From: Xanthobacter aminoxidans
Lineage (GTDB): Bacteria > Pseudomonadota > Alphaproteobacteria > Rhizobiales > Xanthobacteraceae
Direction of reading: 5' to 3'
DNA: 64,000 nt
Assembly (NCBI RefSeq): GCF_023571765.1
Contig: NZ_JAMJXC010000005.1
Span: forward strand, 1-64,000
This document shows positions 17,562 to 26,375 of the stretch, in pieces. The number at the start of each line of letters is the position of its first letter. Within the stretch, counting starts at the first letter, position 1. Below the pieces are notes generated by a model that saw nothing but the letters and a program-made list of their open reading frames with translations, was not told where the DNA came from and did no database searches. The position numbers and the translations under genes were made by a program.

Positions 17562-18173
17562 TCAAGCCTTTGCACTCGGCCGCTGGGAGACGACGTCGTA
17601 CCAGCGCTTGAGGTGGGTGTGGTGCTCCGGCACCTCGGTGCGGATCACCCGCAGGAAATCCACCGCCACCAGCATGGTGATGTCCGCCACCGAGAAACGG
17701 GACCCCGCCACGAACGCCCGGTCGGCCAGCTGATCGTTGAAAAAGCCAAGCGCAGCCAAGACCTTGGGCTTGTTTGCCTCGCCCCATTCCGGCACCTGCG
17801 GCACCTCCATCGCGGCCATGGCCGGGTTGAGATGCCGGAGCACCATCATGATGGGATAGAACAGGTCCAGCTCCACCCGCCGCTGCCACATTTCCACCAG
17901 CCCCTGCTCCTGCGGCGTGTGGCCGAACAGGTTGGGCTCGGGCTGCAAGGCCTCGAAATAACGGCAGATCGCCATGGTTTCGGCGATGGCGGTGCCATCG
18001 TCCAGCACCAGCAGGGGCACGCGCTGGCGGGGATTGAGGCCGGTGAATTCGGTGCTCTTGTGCTCGCCCTTGCCCAGGTCGACGGGCACCAGCGGGACGG
18101 AAATTCCCTTTTCCGCCAAGAAGATGCGAACCCGGCGCGGGTTCGGCGCCCGGTTGGTGTCATAGAGCTTCAT
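17562..18173 (-). CDS. Glutathione S-transferase
   Basis: A 203-residue GST. The thioredoxin-like N-domain runs through LYDTNRAPNPRRVRIFLAEK and NPRQRVPLLVLDDGTAIAETMAICRYFE (the Pro-Leu-Val-Leu and Glu-Thr glutathione-binding segments). The all-helical C-domain contains FVAGSRFSVADITMLVAVDF. The start at 18173 follows AGGGGAA. It is first in a tight three-gene leftward cluster with an MBL hydrolase and a uracil-DNA glycosylase. Substrate is not predictable. Confidence 0.88.
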   Translation of the reverse strand: MKLYDTNRAPNPRRVRIFLAEKGISVPLVPVDLGKGEHKSTEFTGLNPRQRVPLLVLDDGTAIAETMAICRYFEALQPEPNLFGHTPQEQGLVEMWQRRVELDLFYPIMMVLRHLNPAMAAMEVPQVPEWGEANKPKVLAALGFFNDQLADRAFVAGSRFSVADITMLVAVDFLRVIRTEVPEHHTHLKRWYDVVSQRPSAKA

Positions 18174-18271
18174 GGCGGCGCGTTTCCCCTGTCGTGACAT
18201 TTATGGCCAGCGAAAAACCATGCCTGCGGCGACCGCGCAAGGTCCGCCCGTTCCCTCCGCCCGTTCCGCGA

Positions 18272-18763
18272 TCAGGGCGTACGCGGATGCGCGGCCCGGT
18301 AGTCCGCGGGAGGCTGGAAGCTGCCCGCCCACAGGCCCCGCCGCGCCGCCTGGGCCTCCGCCTCCTCGCCTTGGTAGGCCTTGCCCAGATAGGCGACGGC
18401 CAGTCCTTTCTGGACCATCAGCGCGGCGATGTCGGTGCCGCCGATAGTGCAGAAACCCAATGGCCGCCTGTATTTGTCGCGCTTCTCGGCCCGGCAGGAC
18501 ACCGGGCCGCCGGCGAGCGCCTCGTCGAGCGCAGCCCGCGCCACCTCCCCGCAGCGCCACGGGCGGCCGTCCCTCTCGCAGGTCTGGCGCAGCTCCGGCG
18601 CGTCGATGCCGGCGAGGCGGACGTGGGTGCCGGCAATGTCCAGCGTGTCCCCGTCCACGGCCTCGGCACGCCCCTCCAGATGCTCGGCGCGCGAGAGCAT
18701 TTCCACGGCGGCGGCGAGCACGACGAGGATGGCGATGGCGCGCAGAATATCAAACAAACGCAT
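18272..18763 (-). CDS. Membrane-anchored thermonuclease (SNase-like) protein
   Basis: A 163-residue nuclease of the staphylococcal nuclease family. An N-terminal hydrophobic segment (ILRAIAILVVLAAAVEML) should act as a signal or anchor. The catalytic core shows VDGDTLDIAGTHVRLAGIDA and the active-site segment CRAEKRDKYRRPLGFC. Six cysteines suggest disulfides in the periplasm. The predicted role is nucleic acid degradation outside the cytoplasm. It stands alone, divergent from a histidine kinase gene. Confidence 0.85.
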   Translation of the reverse strand: MRLFDILRAIAILVVLAAAVEMLSRAEHLEGRAEAVDGDTLDIAGTHVRLAGIDAPELRQTCERDGRPWRCGEVARAALDEALAGGPVSCRAEKRDKYRRPLGFCTIGGTDIAALMVQKGLAVAYLGKAYQGEEAEAQAARRGLWAGSFQPPADYRAAHPRTP

Positions 18764-18877
18764 GGGGTTGGGTGATCCGACCTCGGTTGCGCGATGGGCG
18801 TCGCACGGTTGGCCGGGAGGATGGGGCGGGGGCGTTAACCAATCGTTAACCTACCTGCCGCAGGAGTCGGGACCAAG

Positions 18878-19957
18878 GTGACGTCACGCAGGGTCGTCGA
18901 TTCCACCGACACTCCGACCGCGAAGGGCTCCCGCCGCATGTCCGGCCCCCTCTGCCTCCCGCTCGGCAACGCCGCGGCCTCCCAACCGGAGCCGGCGCAA
19001 GCGGGGGAGGGATTCGCCGCGCCGACGGTCACGTCCAAGGCCTTGATCCTGCTGGCGATCCTCGCCTCTGGTGGTCTCGCTCTGGCGGGTGGCCTTGCCG
19101 CGGGGCTTGCGGGTGCGATCCTGGGCGCCGCAGGCGCGGCCTTCGCCTTCATGCGCGTGGCCAAGCATGTCCGGCGCCTCGATGCGGAGCGGGCAGCCGC
19201 CGAGGCACGGGCTGAGGCCGCCGAAGCGGAAAGCCGGCGGGTGGTGGCGGAAAGCCTTGCGAAATCTCGCTTTCTCGCCGAGATGAGCCACGAGCTGCGC
19301 ACCCCGCTCAACACCGTGATGGGCTTTTCCGAGATGATGGCCGAGGAGGTGCTCGGCCCACACCGGGTGCCCGCCTATGCCGGCTATGCCCGCGACATCC
19401 ACGGCGCCGGCCGGCACCTGCTGGCGCTCGCCGACGACCTACTCGACCTCGCGCGCATCGAGAGCGGGCACCGCACGCTGGTGGAGACCCCGGTGCGGCT
19501 CGATGTGCTGGCCGAAGACTGCCTGGCGATGATGCGCCCCCTCGCGGCCGAGCGGCGCCTCAGTCTTTCCCTGGAACGGCTTGGCACGCCCCGGCTGTGG
19601 GGCGATGAGCGGGCGATCCGGCAGATCGCCCTCAACCTCTTGGCAAATGCGGTGAAATTCACGCCCCTGGAGGGGCAGGTGCGGCTCGTCGCGGCCGTCG
19701 ACGCAAAGGGCGGCGCCGTCCTCCTCGTCGAGGACAGCGGACCGGGCATAGCCGACAGTGAGCTGCCGCTGGGCGGCGCCCATGCCCGCGAGAGCCGGCT
19801 CGATCTCGCGACCGGCCGTGGCGCGGGCCTTGGCCTCGCCATCGCCCGGGGGCTCGCCGCCCTGCATGGCGGGGAGCTTGAGCTTTCTCGCCGCGCCGGA
19901 GGCGGAACGCGGGCGCGCGTGACGTTCCCGCCCGCCCGGACCTTGCGCGGGGCCTGA
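18878..19957 (+). CDS. Sensor histidine kinase
   Basis: A kinase of up to 359 residues starting at GTG 18878; an ATG at 18938 is the alternative. Residues about 50-90 form two adjacent membrane helices with almost no external loop, then a coiled coil (EARAEAAEAESRRVVAES) leads to the H-box FLAEMSHELRTPLNTVMGFSE. The ATPase has the N-box NLLANAVKFTP and G-boxes VEDSGPGIAD and GAGLGLAIARGLAALHGG. It resembles PleC/DivJ-like soluble-sensing kinases. No response regulator lies next to it, so it is an orphan kinase. Confidence 0.88.
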   Translation: MTSRRVVDSTDTPTAKGSRRMSGPLCLPLGNAAASQPEPAQAGEGFAAPTVTSKALILLAILASGGLALAGGLAAGLAGAILGAAGAAFAFMRVAKHVRRLDAERAAAEARAEAAEAESRRVVAESLAKSRFLAEMSHELRTPLNTVMGFSEMMAEEVLGPHRVPAYAGYARDIHGAGRHLLALADDLLDLARIESGHRTLVETPVRLDVLAEDCLAMMRPLAAERRLSLSLERLGTPRLWGDERAIRQIALNLLANAVKFTPLEGQVRLVAAVDAKGGAVLLVEDSGPGIADSELPLGGAHARESRLDLATGRGAGLGLAIARGLAALHGGELELSRRAGGGTRARVTFPPARTLRGA

Positions 19958-19959
19958 GT

Positions 19960-20982
19960 TCAACCCTCTGAGACGCCGGCCTCGGCGAAGGTCGCCATGC
20001 CGCGATGGCACGCCACGGCGGCCTTCACCACGCCGATGGAGAGCGCGGCGCCCGAGCCTTCGCCCAGCCGCATGCCGAGATCGAGGAGGGGCACGAGGCC
20101 GAGCCGGTCCAGCAACTGGCGATGGGCCTTCTCCGCCGAGACATGGCCGGCGAGGCAATGGTCGAGGGCGGATGGGTTCAGGGCGTGGAGCACGGCAGCA
20201 GCTGCCGTCACCACAAAGCCGTCCAGCACCACAGGCACCTTCTCGTGCCGCGCGGCGATGATGGCGCCGGCGATGGCGGCGATCTCCCGCCCGCCGAGGC
20301 GGCGCAACACTTCCAGCGGATCGGAGAGATGATCCTTGTGGAAGGCGACAGCGTCGCGTACGGCGGCGATTTTGCGCTCCAGCACCTCGCCGGAGGCGCC
20401 GGTGCCGGCACCCACCCATTCCTCCGCCGTGCCGCCATAAAGGCCGTGGCAGATCGCGGCGGCGACCGTGGTGTTGCCGATGCCCATCTCGCCGAGGCAG
20501 AGCAGATCCGAGCCGCCGGCAATGGCCTCCATGCCGAAGGCCATGGTGGCGGCGCAGGCCTTCTCGTCGAGGGCGGCGTTCGTGGTGATGTCGGGGGTCG
20601 GATAGTCGAGCGCGAGGTCGAACACCCGCAATCCGGCGTCGAAGGTGGCGCAGATCTGGTTCACCGCCGCCTTGCCGGCGGTGAAGGTGGCCATCATCTG
20701 CTTGGTCACGGCGCCGGGATAGGGCGAGACGCCGCGGTCGGCCACGCCGTGGGTCGCGGCGAACACCGCGACCATGGGGCGATTGACCGTGGGCATGGAA
20801 TTGCCCTGCCAGGCGGAGAGATGGGCGGCGATGGCTTCGAGCCGCCCCAAAGCGCCCGGCGGCTTCACCAGCTGTTCCTGCCGGGCGATCGCCGCTTCGC
20901 GGGCGCCCTCGTTGGGGCCGGGCAGGGTGGCGACGAGCTGGCGGATGTCGTCGAAGGGCGAGCCGGTATCTTGCGGGAACAT
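19960..20982 (-). CDS. cobT: Nicotinate-nucleotide-dimethylbenzimidazole phosphoribosyltransferase
   Basis: A 340-residue enzyme that activates the lower ligand base for cobalamin assembly. Family hallmarks are visible: KPPGALGRLE near residue 40, VFAATHGVADRGVSPYPGAVTKQM, LLCLGEMGIGNTTVAAAI, VLDGFVVTAAA and the C-terminal catalytic Glu in LGMRLGEGSGAAL. The start at 20982 gives the usual length. It is convergent with the histidine kinase gene (two bases apart), and other cob genes are not visible here. No cobalamin riboswitch was seen upstream. Confidence 0.95.
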   Translation of the reverse strand: MFPQDTGSPFDDIRQLVATLPGPNEGAREAAIARQEQLVKPPGALGRLEAIAAHLSAWQGNSMPTVNRPMVAVFAATHGVADRGVSPYPGAVTKQMMATFTAGKAAVNQICATFDAGLRVFDLALDYPTPDITTNAALDEKACAATMAFGMEAIAGGSDLLCLGEMGIGNTTVAAAICHGLYGGTAEEWVGAGTGASGEVLERKIAAVRDAVAFHKDHLSDPLEVLRRLGGREIAAIAGAIIAARHEKVPVVLDGFVVTAAAAVLHALNPSALDHCLAGHVSAEKAHRQLLDRLGLVPLLDLGMRLGEGSGAALSIGVVKAAVACHRGMATFAEAGVSEG

Positions 20983-21099
20983 CGGACGGAATGACCTCTG
21001 GGCGCCGGCTTCGCCGGGCGGGGAACGCTGCCGCTCAATAGAGCGGGCGTCCCGATCCGGCAAATCCGCTCCGCCGCCCGGCGGGGCGACGGGTGCCGC

Positions 21100-21960
21100 T
21101 CAGCCGCCCTGCTGGGCCTGGGCCACGTGGTCGCGCAGTTCTTGAAGCGAGGCGAAGCGGACCACGCCGGTGGGCAGCTCGGCCTGGATCGAGCCGTCGG
21201 AATAGAGGGTGTAGGCCATGCCGCCGACGATGCCGGACTTCAGGATGCGCGGTTCGTCGGGCTCGCGGGCGGGAGCCGGCGCGGGCACCGGGGGCGGCGT
21301 CTCGGGGGCGGCGCGGGCCGGGCGGGGGGGCGGCTCATAGCCGGTGCGCGGACGGGGCGGCGCAGGCGGGGCGGCCGGCGCCTCGGGGGCGGGCTCGGGA
21401 CCGCGCTGAAGCCGCTGGCGGCGGGCCTCGACCATCGGGTCGGCCGGCTGGCCGGCCTCGGGGGGAGGCAGCAGCGGGGAGGGGCCGGCGGGTCGGCGCG
21501 GCGCGGGCGGGCGGTCAGTTTGGCGTTCGGGTTGGCGCTCTTGCTGGCGCTCGGGAGCGCGCTCTTGCGGACGCTCCTGCGGCCGTTCGGTTGCGCGGTC
21601 TCGGGCCGGAGGCGCTGCGGCCTCGGCGTCCGCCTCCTCGGGGGAGAGCAGATCATCCACGGAGAGGCGCGGCGTTGCGCTGCGGCCGGCGCGGGCGGAA
21701 CGGGCCGCCGGCTGCGCTGCGGCTTCCTCGGCCTCGGCCTCACCGGCCGGATAGGAGCGCTCGATCTGCCGGGTCAGCCGGTCCAGCTGGCGCAGCACCA
21801 GCCCCATGGCGGTAATGACAAAGCCACCCGAGGCGGCGACGGCGCCGGTGGTGATGAGGGTATTGCCGAAGGCCGAGACGTAGATCGTCACCCCGAGGCC
21901 GATGACCGCAAGCCCGGCCAGAGCGATAAGAACGCCGAGAAGGACCAGGAACCACCACAT
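21100..21960 (-). CDS. Proline-rich membrane protein, unknown function
   Basis: A 286-residue protein with two N-terminal membrane helices (WWFLVLLGVLIALAGLAVIG and TLITTGAVAASGGFVITAMGLV), then a Pro/Ala/Arg/Glu-rich linker of about 160 residues with repeated QERPQERAPERQQERQPER-type units, and a short globular end (ILKSGIVGGMAYTLYSDGSI then LPTGVVRFASLQELRDHV) that looks like a small folded domain found in Hyphomicrobiales membrane proteins. It is likely anchored in the inner membrane with the linker spanning outwards or lying in the cytoplasm. Function is unknown. Confidence 0.8.
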   Translation of the reverse strand: MWWFLVLLGVLIALAGLAVIGLGVTIYVSAFGNTLITTGAVAASGGFVITAMGLVLRQLDRLTRQIERSYPAGEAEAEEAAAQPAARSARAGRSATPRLSVDDLLSPEEADAEAAAPPARDRATERPQERPQERAPERQQERQPERQTDRPPAPRRPAGPSPLLPPPEAGQPADPMVEARRQRLQRGPEPAPEAPAAPPAPPRPRTGYEPPPRPARAAPETPPPVPAPAPAREPDEPRILKSGIVGGMAYTLYSDGSIQAELPTGVVRFASLQELRDHVAQAQQGG

Positions 21961-22162
21961 CTCGCACCCCGCTTCCGCATGCCGGCCTCAGCCGGTCTAA
22001 TCAAAGGTGGTACCTCGGCGCGAAAATCGGCCGCTTCAAGGTTGTTTGATGGCGAGCACGACCCTATCTAGGTCCACGCTCGGACATGTCGTATACCCGG
22101 TATGGCACCGGGGCAGCGATTTCGCCCCGGGCGAAATGCCGGATAGATTGCGGAGATGTTTC

Positions 22163-22759
22163 ATGTCCTTCACGCTGCCCGACCTGCCCTATGCCTATGA
22201 CGCGCTTGCGCCGTACATGTCGCGCGAAACGCTGGAATACCATCACGACAAGCACCATCTCGCTTATGTCAACAATGGCAACAATCTCCTAAAGGGAACT
22301 GAATTTGAAGGGAAAACCCTTGAGGAGATCGTCGTGGGCTCGTTCGGCAAGAACGCCCCGCTCTTCAACAATGCCGGCCAGCACTACAACCACCTCCATT
22401 TCTGGAATTGGATGAAGCCCAACGGCGGCGGCCCCATCCCCGGTGAGATCGAGAAGAAGATCATCGAGGACATCGGCTCGGTCGAGAAGTTCAAGGAGGA
22501 CTTCATCGCCGCCGGTGTCGGCCAGTTCGGCTCGGGCTGGGCCTGGCTCGCGCTCAAGGACGGCAAGCTCGTCGTGCTGAAGAGCGCCAATGGCGAGAAC
22601 CCGCTGGTGCAGGGCGCGACCCCGATTCTCGGCGTCGACGTGTGGGAGCACTCCTACTACATCGACTACCGCAACCGTCGCCCCGACTACCTGAAGGCGT
22701 TCGTCGACCACCTGATCAACTGGGACTACGTGGCCGAGCTTTACGGCAAGGCCGTCTGA
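22163..22759 (+). CDS. sodB: Iron/manganese superoxide dismutase
   Basis: A 198-residue Fe/Mn superoxide dismutase that disproportionates superoxide in the cytoplasm. Metal ligands are at His27 (LEYHHDKHH), the GQHYNHLHFW segment, and Asp/His in ILGVDVWEHSYYIDY. Residues such as GSGWAWLA are typical. The family length is matched when the start is placed at 22163, where GCGGAG lies just upstream. Iron is more likely than manganese given the AGVGQFGSGW region, but this is not certain from sequence. Confidence 0.96.
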   Translation: MSFTLPDLPYAYDALAPYMSRETLEYHHDKHHLAYVNNGNNLLKGTEFEGKTLEEIVVGSFGKNAPLFNNAGQHYNHLHFWNWMKPNGGGPIPGEIEKKIIEDIGSVEKFKEDFIAAGVGQFGSGWAWLALKDGKLVVLKSANGENPLVQGATPILGVDVWEHSYYIDYRNRRPDYLKAFVDHLINWDYVAELYGKAV

Positions 22760-23152
22760 CGGTTTCCCTCCCGGGCCTGCGCCTCCTTGGAGCGCGCGGG
22801 CCCGCATGGGGTATGCGGGGCGGGGGCGAATGCCTGGATGCAACTCCGGCGCGCAAATGCCCATCTAAGACGCGGCGGCTGCGTTTTTCTTTTCCCGCCA
22901 GTGATCGACTCTGCCCCCCAAGAACATTTAGCCGCTTAACCTTACCATTGGTCAGCGACGCTGCCGCAATTGCTCCCGAAGCTGCCTTAATTTTTTGCAA
23001 CCTACAGCATAATTTTGTTGCGATCCTCCTCTACTCCATCTTAGCTGTGATCCGCGTAGCCATCTGCGGTATTATGGTGGCGTATCGCGCTGGGGGCCCG
23101 GGAGCGATCCTGGAATCGGCGCGACAGGAGTTGGGTTCGGGATCCTCCATCA
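22760..23152. other. Intergenic region between sodB and a membrane protein gene
   Basis: About 390 bases with no recognisable gene. A GC-rich inverted repeat (CGGGCC near 22772 with GGGCCCG near 22798) just after sodB could stop its transcript. The middle (22880-23060) is unusually AT-rich for this genome and probably holds the promoter for the gene at 23153. Confidence 0.45.
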
Positions 23153-24781
23153 ATGTCGTTCCTCGATATCGAACGTCGGCCGGGCGCGATTGCGGACGCC
23201 TGCGCCCTTGTGCTGATCGCCGGTGTGGCGGTCATCGCCGCGCTCACCTTCTCCGATTACGGCCTCGGCTGGGATGACTTCACCCACTCCCAGTATGGCG
23301 ATCTGCTCTATTCCTATTTCTCGTCAGGGCTGACGCACCGGAAGGTCTTTTCCTTCGTCAACCTCTATTACTACGGCGGCGGGTTCGACCTCGCCGCAGC
23401 GGCCATCGCCAAGGCGCTGCCCTTCGTCGATGTCTTCGACATCCGCCGGCTTCTGGGGGGCCTCGTCGGCGTCATCGGCTTCGTGCTGGTGTGGCGGGCC
23501 GGCCGGCGGCTCGCCGGGCCCTGGGGCGGCGTTGCCGCCGTCGCGCTGCTGATGATCTGCCCGCTCTATTACGGGCACATGTTCATGAATGCGAAGGACG
23601 CGCCCTTCGCCGTCGCGGTGGCCGGCGTGCTCTATGCCTGTATCCGCGCGTTCGATGAATTCCCGCAGCCTTCGCCGCGCACGGTGACGCTCTTCGGCCT
23701 GTTCCTGGGCCTGGCCATCGGTACGCGCGTCCTCGGGCTGCTCTGCGGCGTGTATCTGGCGGCGGCCATCGCCTTTGTGCTGGCTGTGGAATGCGTGCGC
23801 CTCGGGATCAAGCCGGCGCTGCTGCGCACCCTGCGCTTCACCGGCCTGCTGATGCTGGGGCTGCCGCTCGCTTATTTCGTGCTGGGCATCGTGTGGCCCT
23901 GGGGCGTCGCGGAACCGCTCAATCCGCTCGTGGCCCTGAAGTACTATTCCCACTTCTGGGAAGTGCCCTGGCGCGAGATGTTCGAGGGCCGGCCCATCCT
24001 GGTGCCGGACATGCCGCGCACCTATGTGCCGACGCTCTTCTCCGTGCAGATGCCCGAGCTGTTCCTCGGCCTTGCGGTGGGCGGCGCGGCGGGGGCGATT
24101 GTCTCGGCGTTCGTGGGCAAGGATACGCCGGCGAAGCGCGCCCGGCTGGTGCTCATCGTGACTGCGGCGGCCTTCCCGGTGCTTCTGACCGTCATCACCC
24201 GCCCGGTGATGTACAACGGCATCCGCCACTTCGTGTTCGTCACTCCTGCCCTGGCGCTGCTCGGCGGCTACGCCGCATCCTGGCTGTGGCAGAAGGCGCA
24301 GGGGCTTCCGCGCCTCGCCCGGGGCGCCGTGGCGGCAACGTTCGCGGTGGGTCTCGCGGTGCCGGCGGTTGATTTCCACAACCTGCACCCTTACGAATAT
24401 ACCTACTACAACCATTTCGTCGGCGGCATCAAGGGCGCGGACGACCTCTTCATGCTCGATTACTGGGGCCTTGCCTTCAAGCAGGCCACGGAGGAGCTGG
24501 ACGAATATGTGGAACAGCACCGGCGCACGCTGCCGCAGGGGCGCAAGCTGCGCGTGGCCGTCTGTGGCCCGCACTTCGCCGCCGCCGCGGAACTCGGTCC
24601 GCGCTATGAGACGACGTACGACAGCAAGAACGCGGACTTCTATATGCGTCTCGGCGAGTTCTACTGCGCCGACGTGAAGGCGCCGCTGCTGGTCAAGGTC
24701 GAGCGCGAGGGCGTCACCTACGCCACCGTCTACGACGTGCGCGGCCGGCCCTTCCCGAGCGTCTTCGCGGCCGGCCAATAG
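23153..24781 (+). CDS. Polytopic glycosyltransferase-like membrane protein
   Basis: A 542-residue protein with about ten hydrophobic segments. An early loop reads SDYGLGWDDFTHSQYGDLL, with adjacent acidic residues following the first helix, the layout of GT-C enzymes such as dolichyl-phosphate-mannose or ArnT-type transferases, where an acidic residue in the first loop is catalytic. Later segments include YYGHMFMNAKDAPFA. A soluble C-terminal tail of about 100 residues follows FHNLHPYEYTYYNHF. It would transfer a lipid-linked sugar to an acceptor outside the inner membrane; donor and acceptor are unknown. A strong terminator follows. Confidence 0.7.
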   Translation: MSFLDIERRPGAIADACALVLIAGVAVIAALTFSDYGLGWDDFTHSQYGDLLYSYFSSGLTHRKVFSFVNLYYYGGGFDLAAAAIAKALPFVDVFDIRRLLGGLVGVIGFVLVWRAGRRLAGPWGGVAAVALLMICPLYYGHMFMNAKDAPFAVAVAGVLYACIRAFDEFPQPSPRTVTLFGLFLGLAIGTRVLGLLCGVYLAAAIAFVLAVECVRLGIKPALLRTLRFTGLLMLGLPLAYFVLGIVWPWGVAEPLNPLVALKYYSHFWEVPWREMFEGRPILVPDMPRTYVPTLFSVQMPELFLGLAVGGAAGAIVSAFVGKDTPAKRARLVLIVTAAAFPVLLTVITRPVMYNGIRHFVFVTPALALLGGYAASWLWQKAQGLPRLARGAVAATFAVGLAVPAVDFHNLHPYEYTYYNHFVGGIKGADDLFMLDYWGLAFKQATEELDEYVEQHRRTLPQGRKLRVAVCGPHFAAAAELGPRYETTYDSKNADFYMRLGEFYCADVKAPLLVKVEREGVTYATVYDVRGRPFPSVFAAGQ

Positions 24782-24818
24782 GCCGATCCACCCCACGCGA
24801 TCCGCCATCCGCGAATCG

Positions 24819-24846
24819 AAAAGGCCGGGCTCTCGCCCGGCCTTTT
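24819..24846 (+). terminator. Intrinsic terminator
   Basis: AAAAGGCCGGGC pairs with GCCCGGCCTTTT, a 12-bp stem with a four-base loop (24831-24834) ending in a T-run on the plus strand and an A-run on the other. It lies between convergent genes ending at 24781 and 24871, so it should work in both directions. Confidence 0.9.
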
Positions 24847-24870
24847 GCTTTCGTGCGCGGCCCTCCAGGC

Positions 24871-26280
24871 TCACTTGGCGCCGAGCAGATCCGGCACGCT
24901 GAGGAGGACGAACTCATTGTCGTCGTTCTTCTGCGGGCTGCGGCCGGCCGAGTAGGGCAGGTTGTTGTCGTTGCCCACCACGATCTCGGTGGGGCTCACC
25001 ATCACCACGTCCTCGATGGTGAAGAAGGGCAGGTCGAGAACGCCTTCGGTGCCACCCTGCTTCGCCTTGCCGTTCGGATCCTTGATGGCGAGGAGGTCGA
25101 TATAGCCGACCTTGCGCACCGTCTGGCCGACGGTCTCGGGCGAGAAGGCGATCTTGTAGACGCGCTTGAACTGGGCCGGCTTGTCGAAGCAGCTCGGCTC
25201 GGCCTTGCCGGCGGGGCAGGCCTTGAAGCGGGAGCCTTCCAGGCTGTCGCGCTCGATGACGAGGCCGTGGGTGTCGTCGATCATGTTGAAGTCGCCGATG
25301 GCATTGCCCGCCACCGCCAGCGGATACTTCCACGAGCGGCCGGTCCATTCGCGCTTGCCGAGATCGAACTCGACGATGCGCAGCACCTCGGCCTCGCCCA
25401 CCTTCTCCTTGCCGCCGGCGGCCGCATCGAACAGCGGGCCTTCGAGCAGGGCGTAGAGCTTCGTCTTGTCCGGGGAGAGCGCCATGCCCTCGAAGCCCTT
25501 GGAGCGATAGACGTTGAACGCCACCTTGCCGTCCGGCGCGCCGGGCGTGGTGACGGCCGGGTGATCGGGTGAGCGCACCACCTTGCCGTCCACCTTGGTC
25601 TCGAACACCGCCTTCACCTTCCCGTCGAGGTCGGTCTCGATGAGGAAGGGGCCGAACTCGTCGCCGAACCACAGGCTGTCACCCACGCGCTGGATCGATT
25701 CGAGATCGAAGTCCGAGCCGGTTAGGTAGCGCGTGGCGGTGCCTTCCATCGTGATCGGGTAGGGCACCTTGCGGTCCGGGTCGCTGATGAAGATGGTCTT
25801 CAGGCGCTCGATGGTGCCGGCCTTGAAGTCCATCTTCAGCCGGTGGGCGGTCAGCATGGCGTCCGGCGAGTTGGCCTTGGAGCCGAAGCCGTTGTCGGTG
25901 AGGACGAGGAAATTCCCGTCGCCCTCGGAGACGATGCCGGAGAAGCCCTGCACCGGCTGCCCCTCGAACGGCAGGGAAAGGCCGGTCTCGCGCGGGGCGG
26001 ACGCGTTGGACAGGACGCTCACGCCCTTCACGCTGCCGATGGCATCAATGCGCACGCGATTGGCGCCGGTGAACTTGCCCGACGTCTTGAGCGCATCCGG
26101 CGCGTCGGCGGGGGCGGGGACGAAGGTCGCGGCCGGCAGGACCACGTGGCCGGCGAGGACGGCCGGGAAGGCGGAGCCTTCCGCGGCCTTGTCCTGGCTG
26201 GACTTATCCTGGGAAAGAGCCGGCGAAACAAACGCGGCTCCGGCGAGCAGCGCGAGGGCAAAGCATTTCAGGGTGCGCAT
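24871..26280 (-). CDS. Secreted esterase-like phytase-family protein
   Basis: A 469-residue exported protein. Residues 1-23 are a signal peptide (LALLAGAAFVSPALS). The body matches the esterase-like activity of phytase family, a beta-propeller fold: QGFSGIVSEGDGNFLVLTDNGFG, then DFDLESIQRVGDSLWFGDEFGPF, KGFEGMALSPDKTKLYALLEG and VVGNDNNLPYS. Such proteins are periplasmic or secreted and act on phosphate esters in a few tested cases. The start at 26280 is fixed by the signal peptide. It is not clearly linked to its neighbours. Confidence 0.85.
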   Translation of the reverse strand: MRTLKCFALALLAGAAFVSPALSQDKSSQDKAAEGSAFPAVLAGHVVLPAATFVPAPADAPDALKTSGKFTGANRVRIDAIGSVKGVSVLSNASAPRETGLSLPFEGQPVQGFSGIVSEGDGNFLVLTDNGFGSKANSPDAMLTAHRLKMDFKAGTIERLKTIFISDPDRKVPYPITMEGTATRYLTGSDFDLESIQRVGDSLWFGDEFGPFLIETDLDGKVKAVFETKVDGKVVRSPDHPAVTTPGAPDGKVAFNVYRSKGFEGMALSPDKTKLYALLEGPLFDAAAGGKEKVGEAEVLRIVEFDLGKREWTGRSWKYPLAVAGNAIGDFNMIDDTHGLVIERDSLEGSRFKACPAGKAEPSCFDKPAQFKRVYKIAFSPETVGQTVRKVGYIDLLAIKDPNGKAKQGGTEGVLDLPFFTIEDVVMVSPTEIVVGNDNNLPYSAGRSPQKNDDNEFVLLSVPDLLGAK

Positions 26281-26375
26281 GGGAAACCTCCAAAGGTCCG
26301 TGCGCACCGCATCTGCGGCATCATCCTTGACGCAGCGGCGACAGCCCCGCGAACTTTGCATGACCTAGAGGAAGA

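Noticed and set aside
20983-21099. Cobalamin riboswitch before cobT
   Set aside because: The 117-base gap shows no B12-box-like sequence and is too short for the full riboswitch.
23324-24874. A 516-codon open frame opposite the membrane glycosyltransferase-like gene
   Set aside because: It is antisense to a hydrophobic, well-supported protein and is His/Arg/Glu-rich with no domain, a typical GC-rich shadow.
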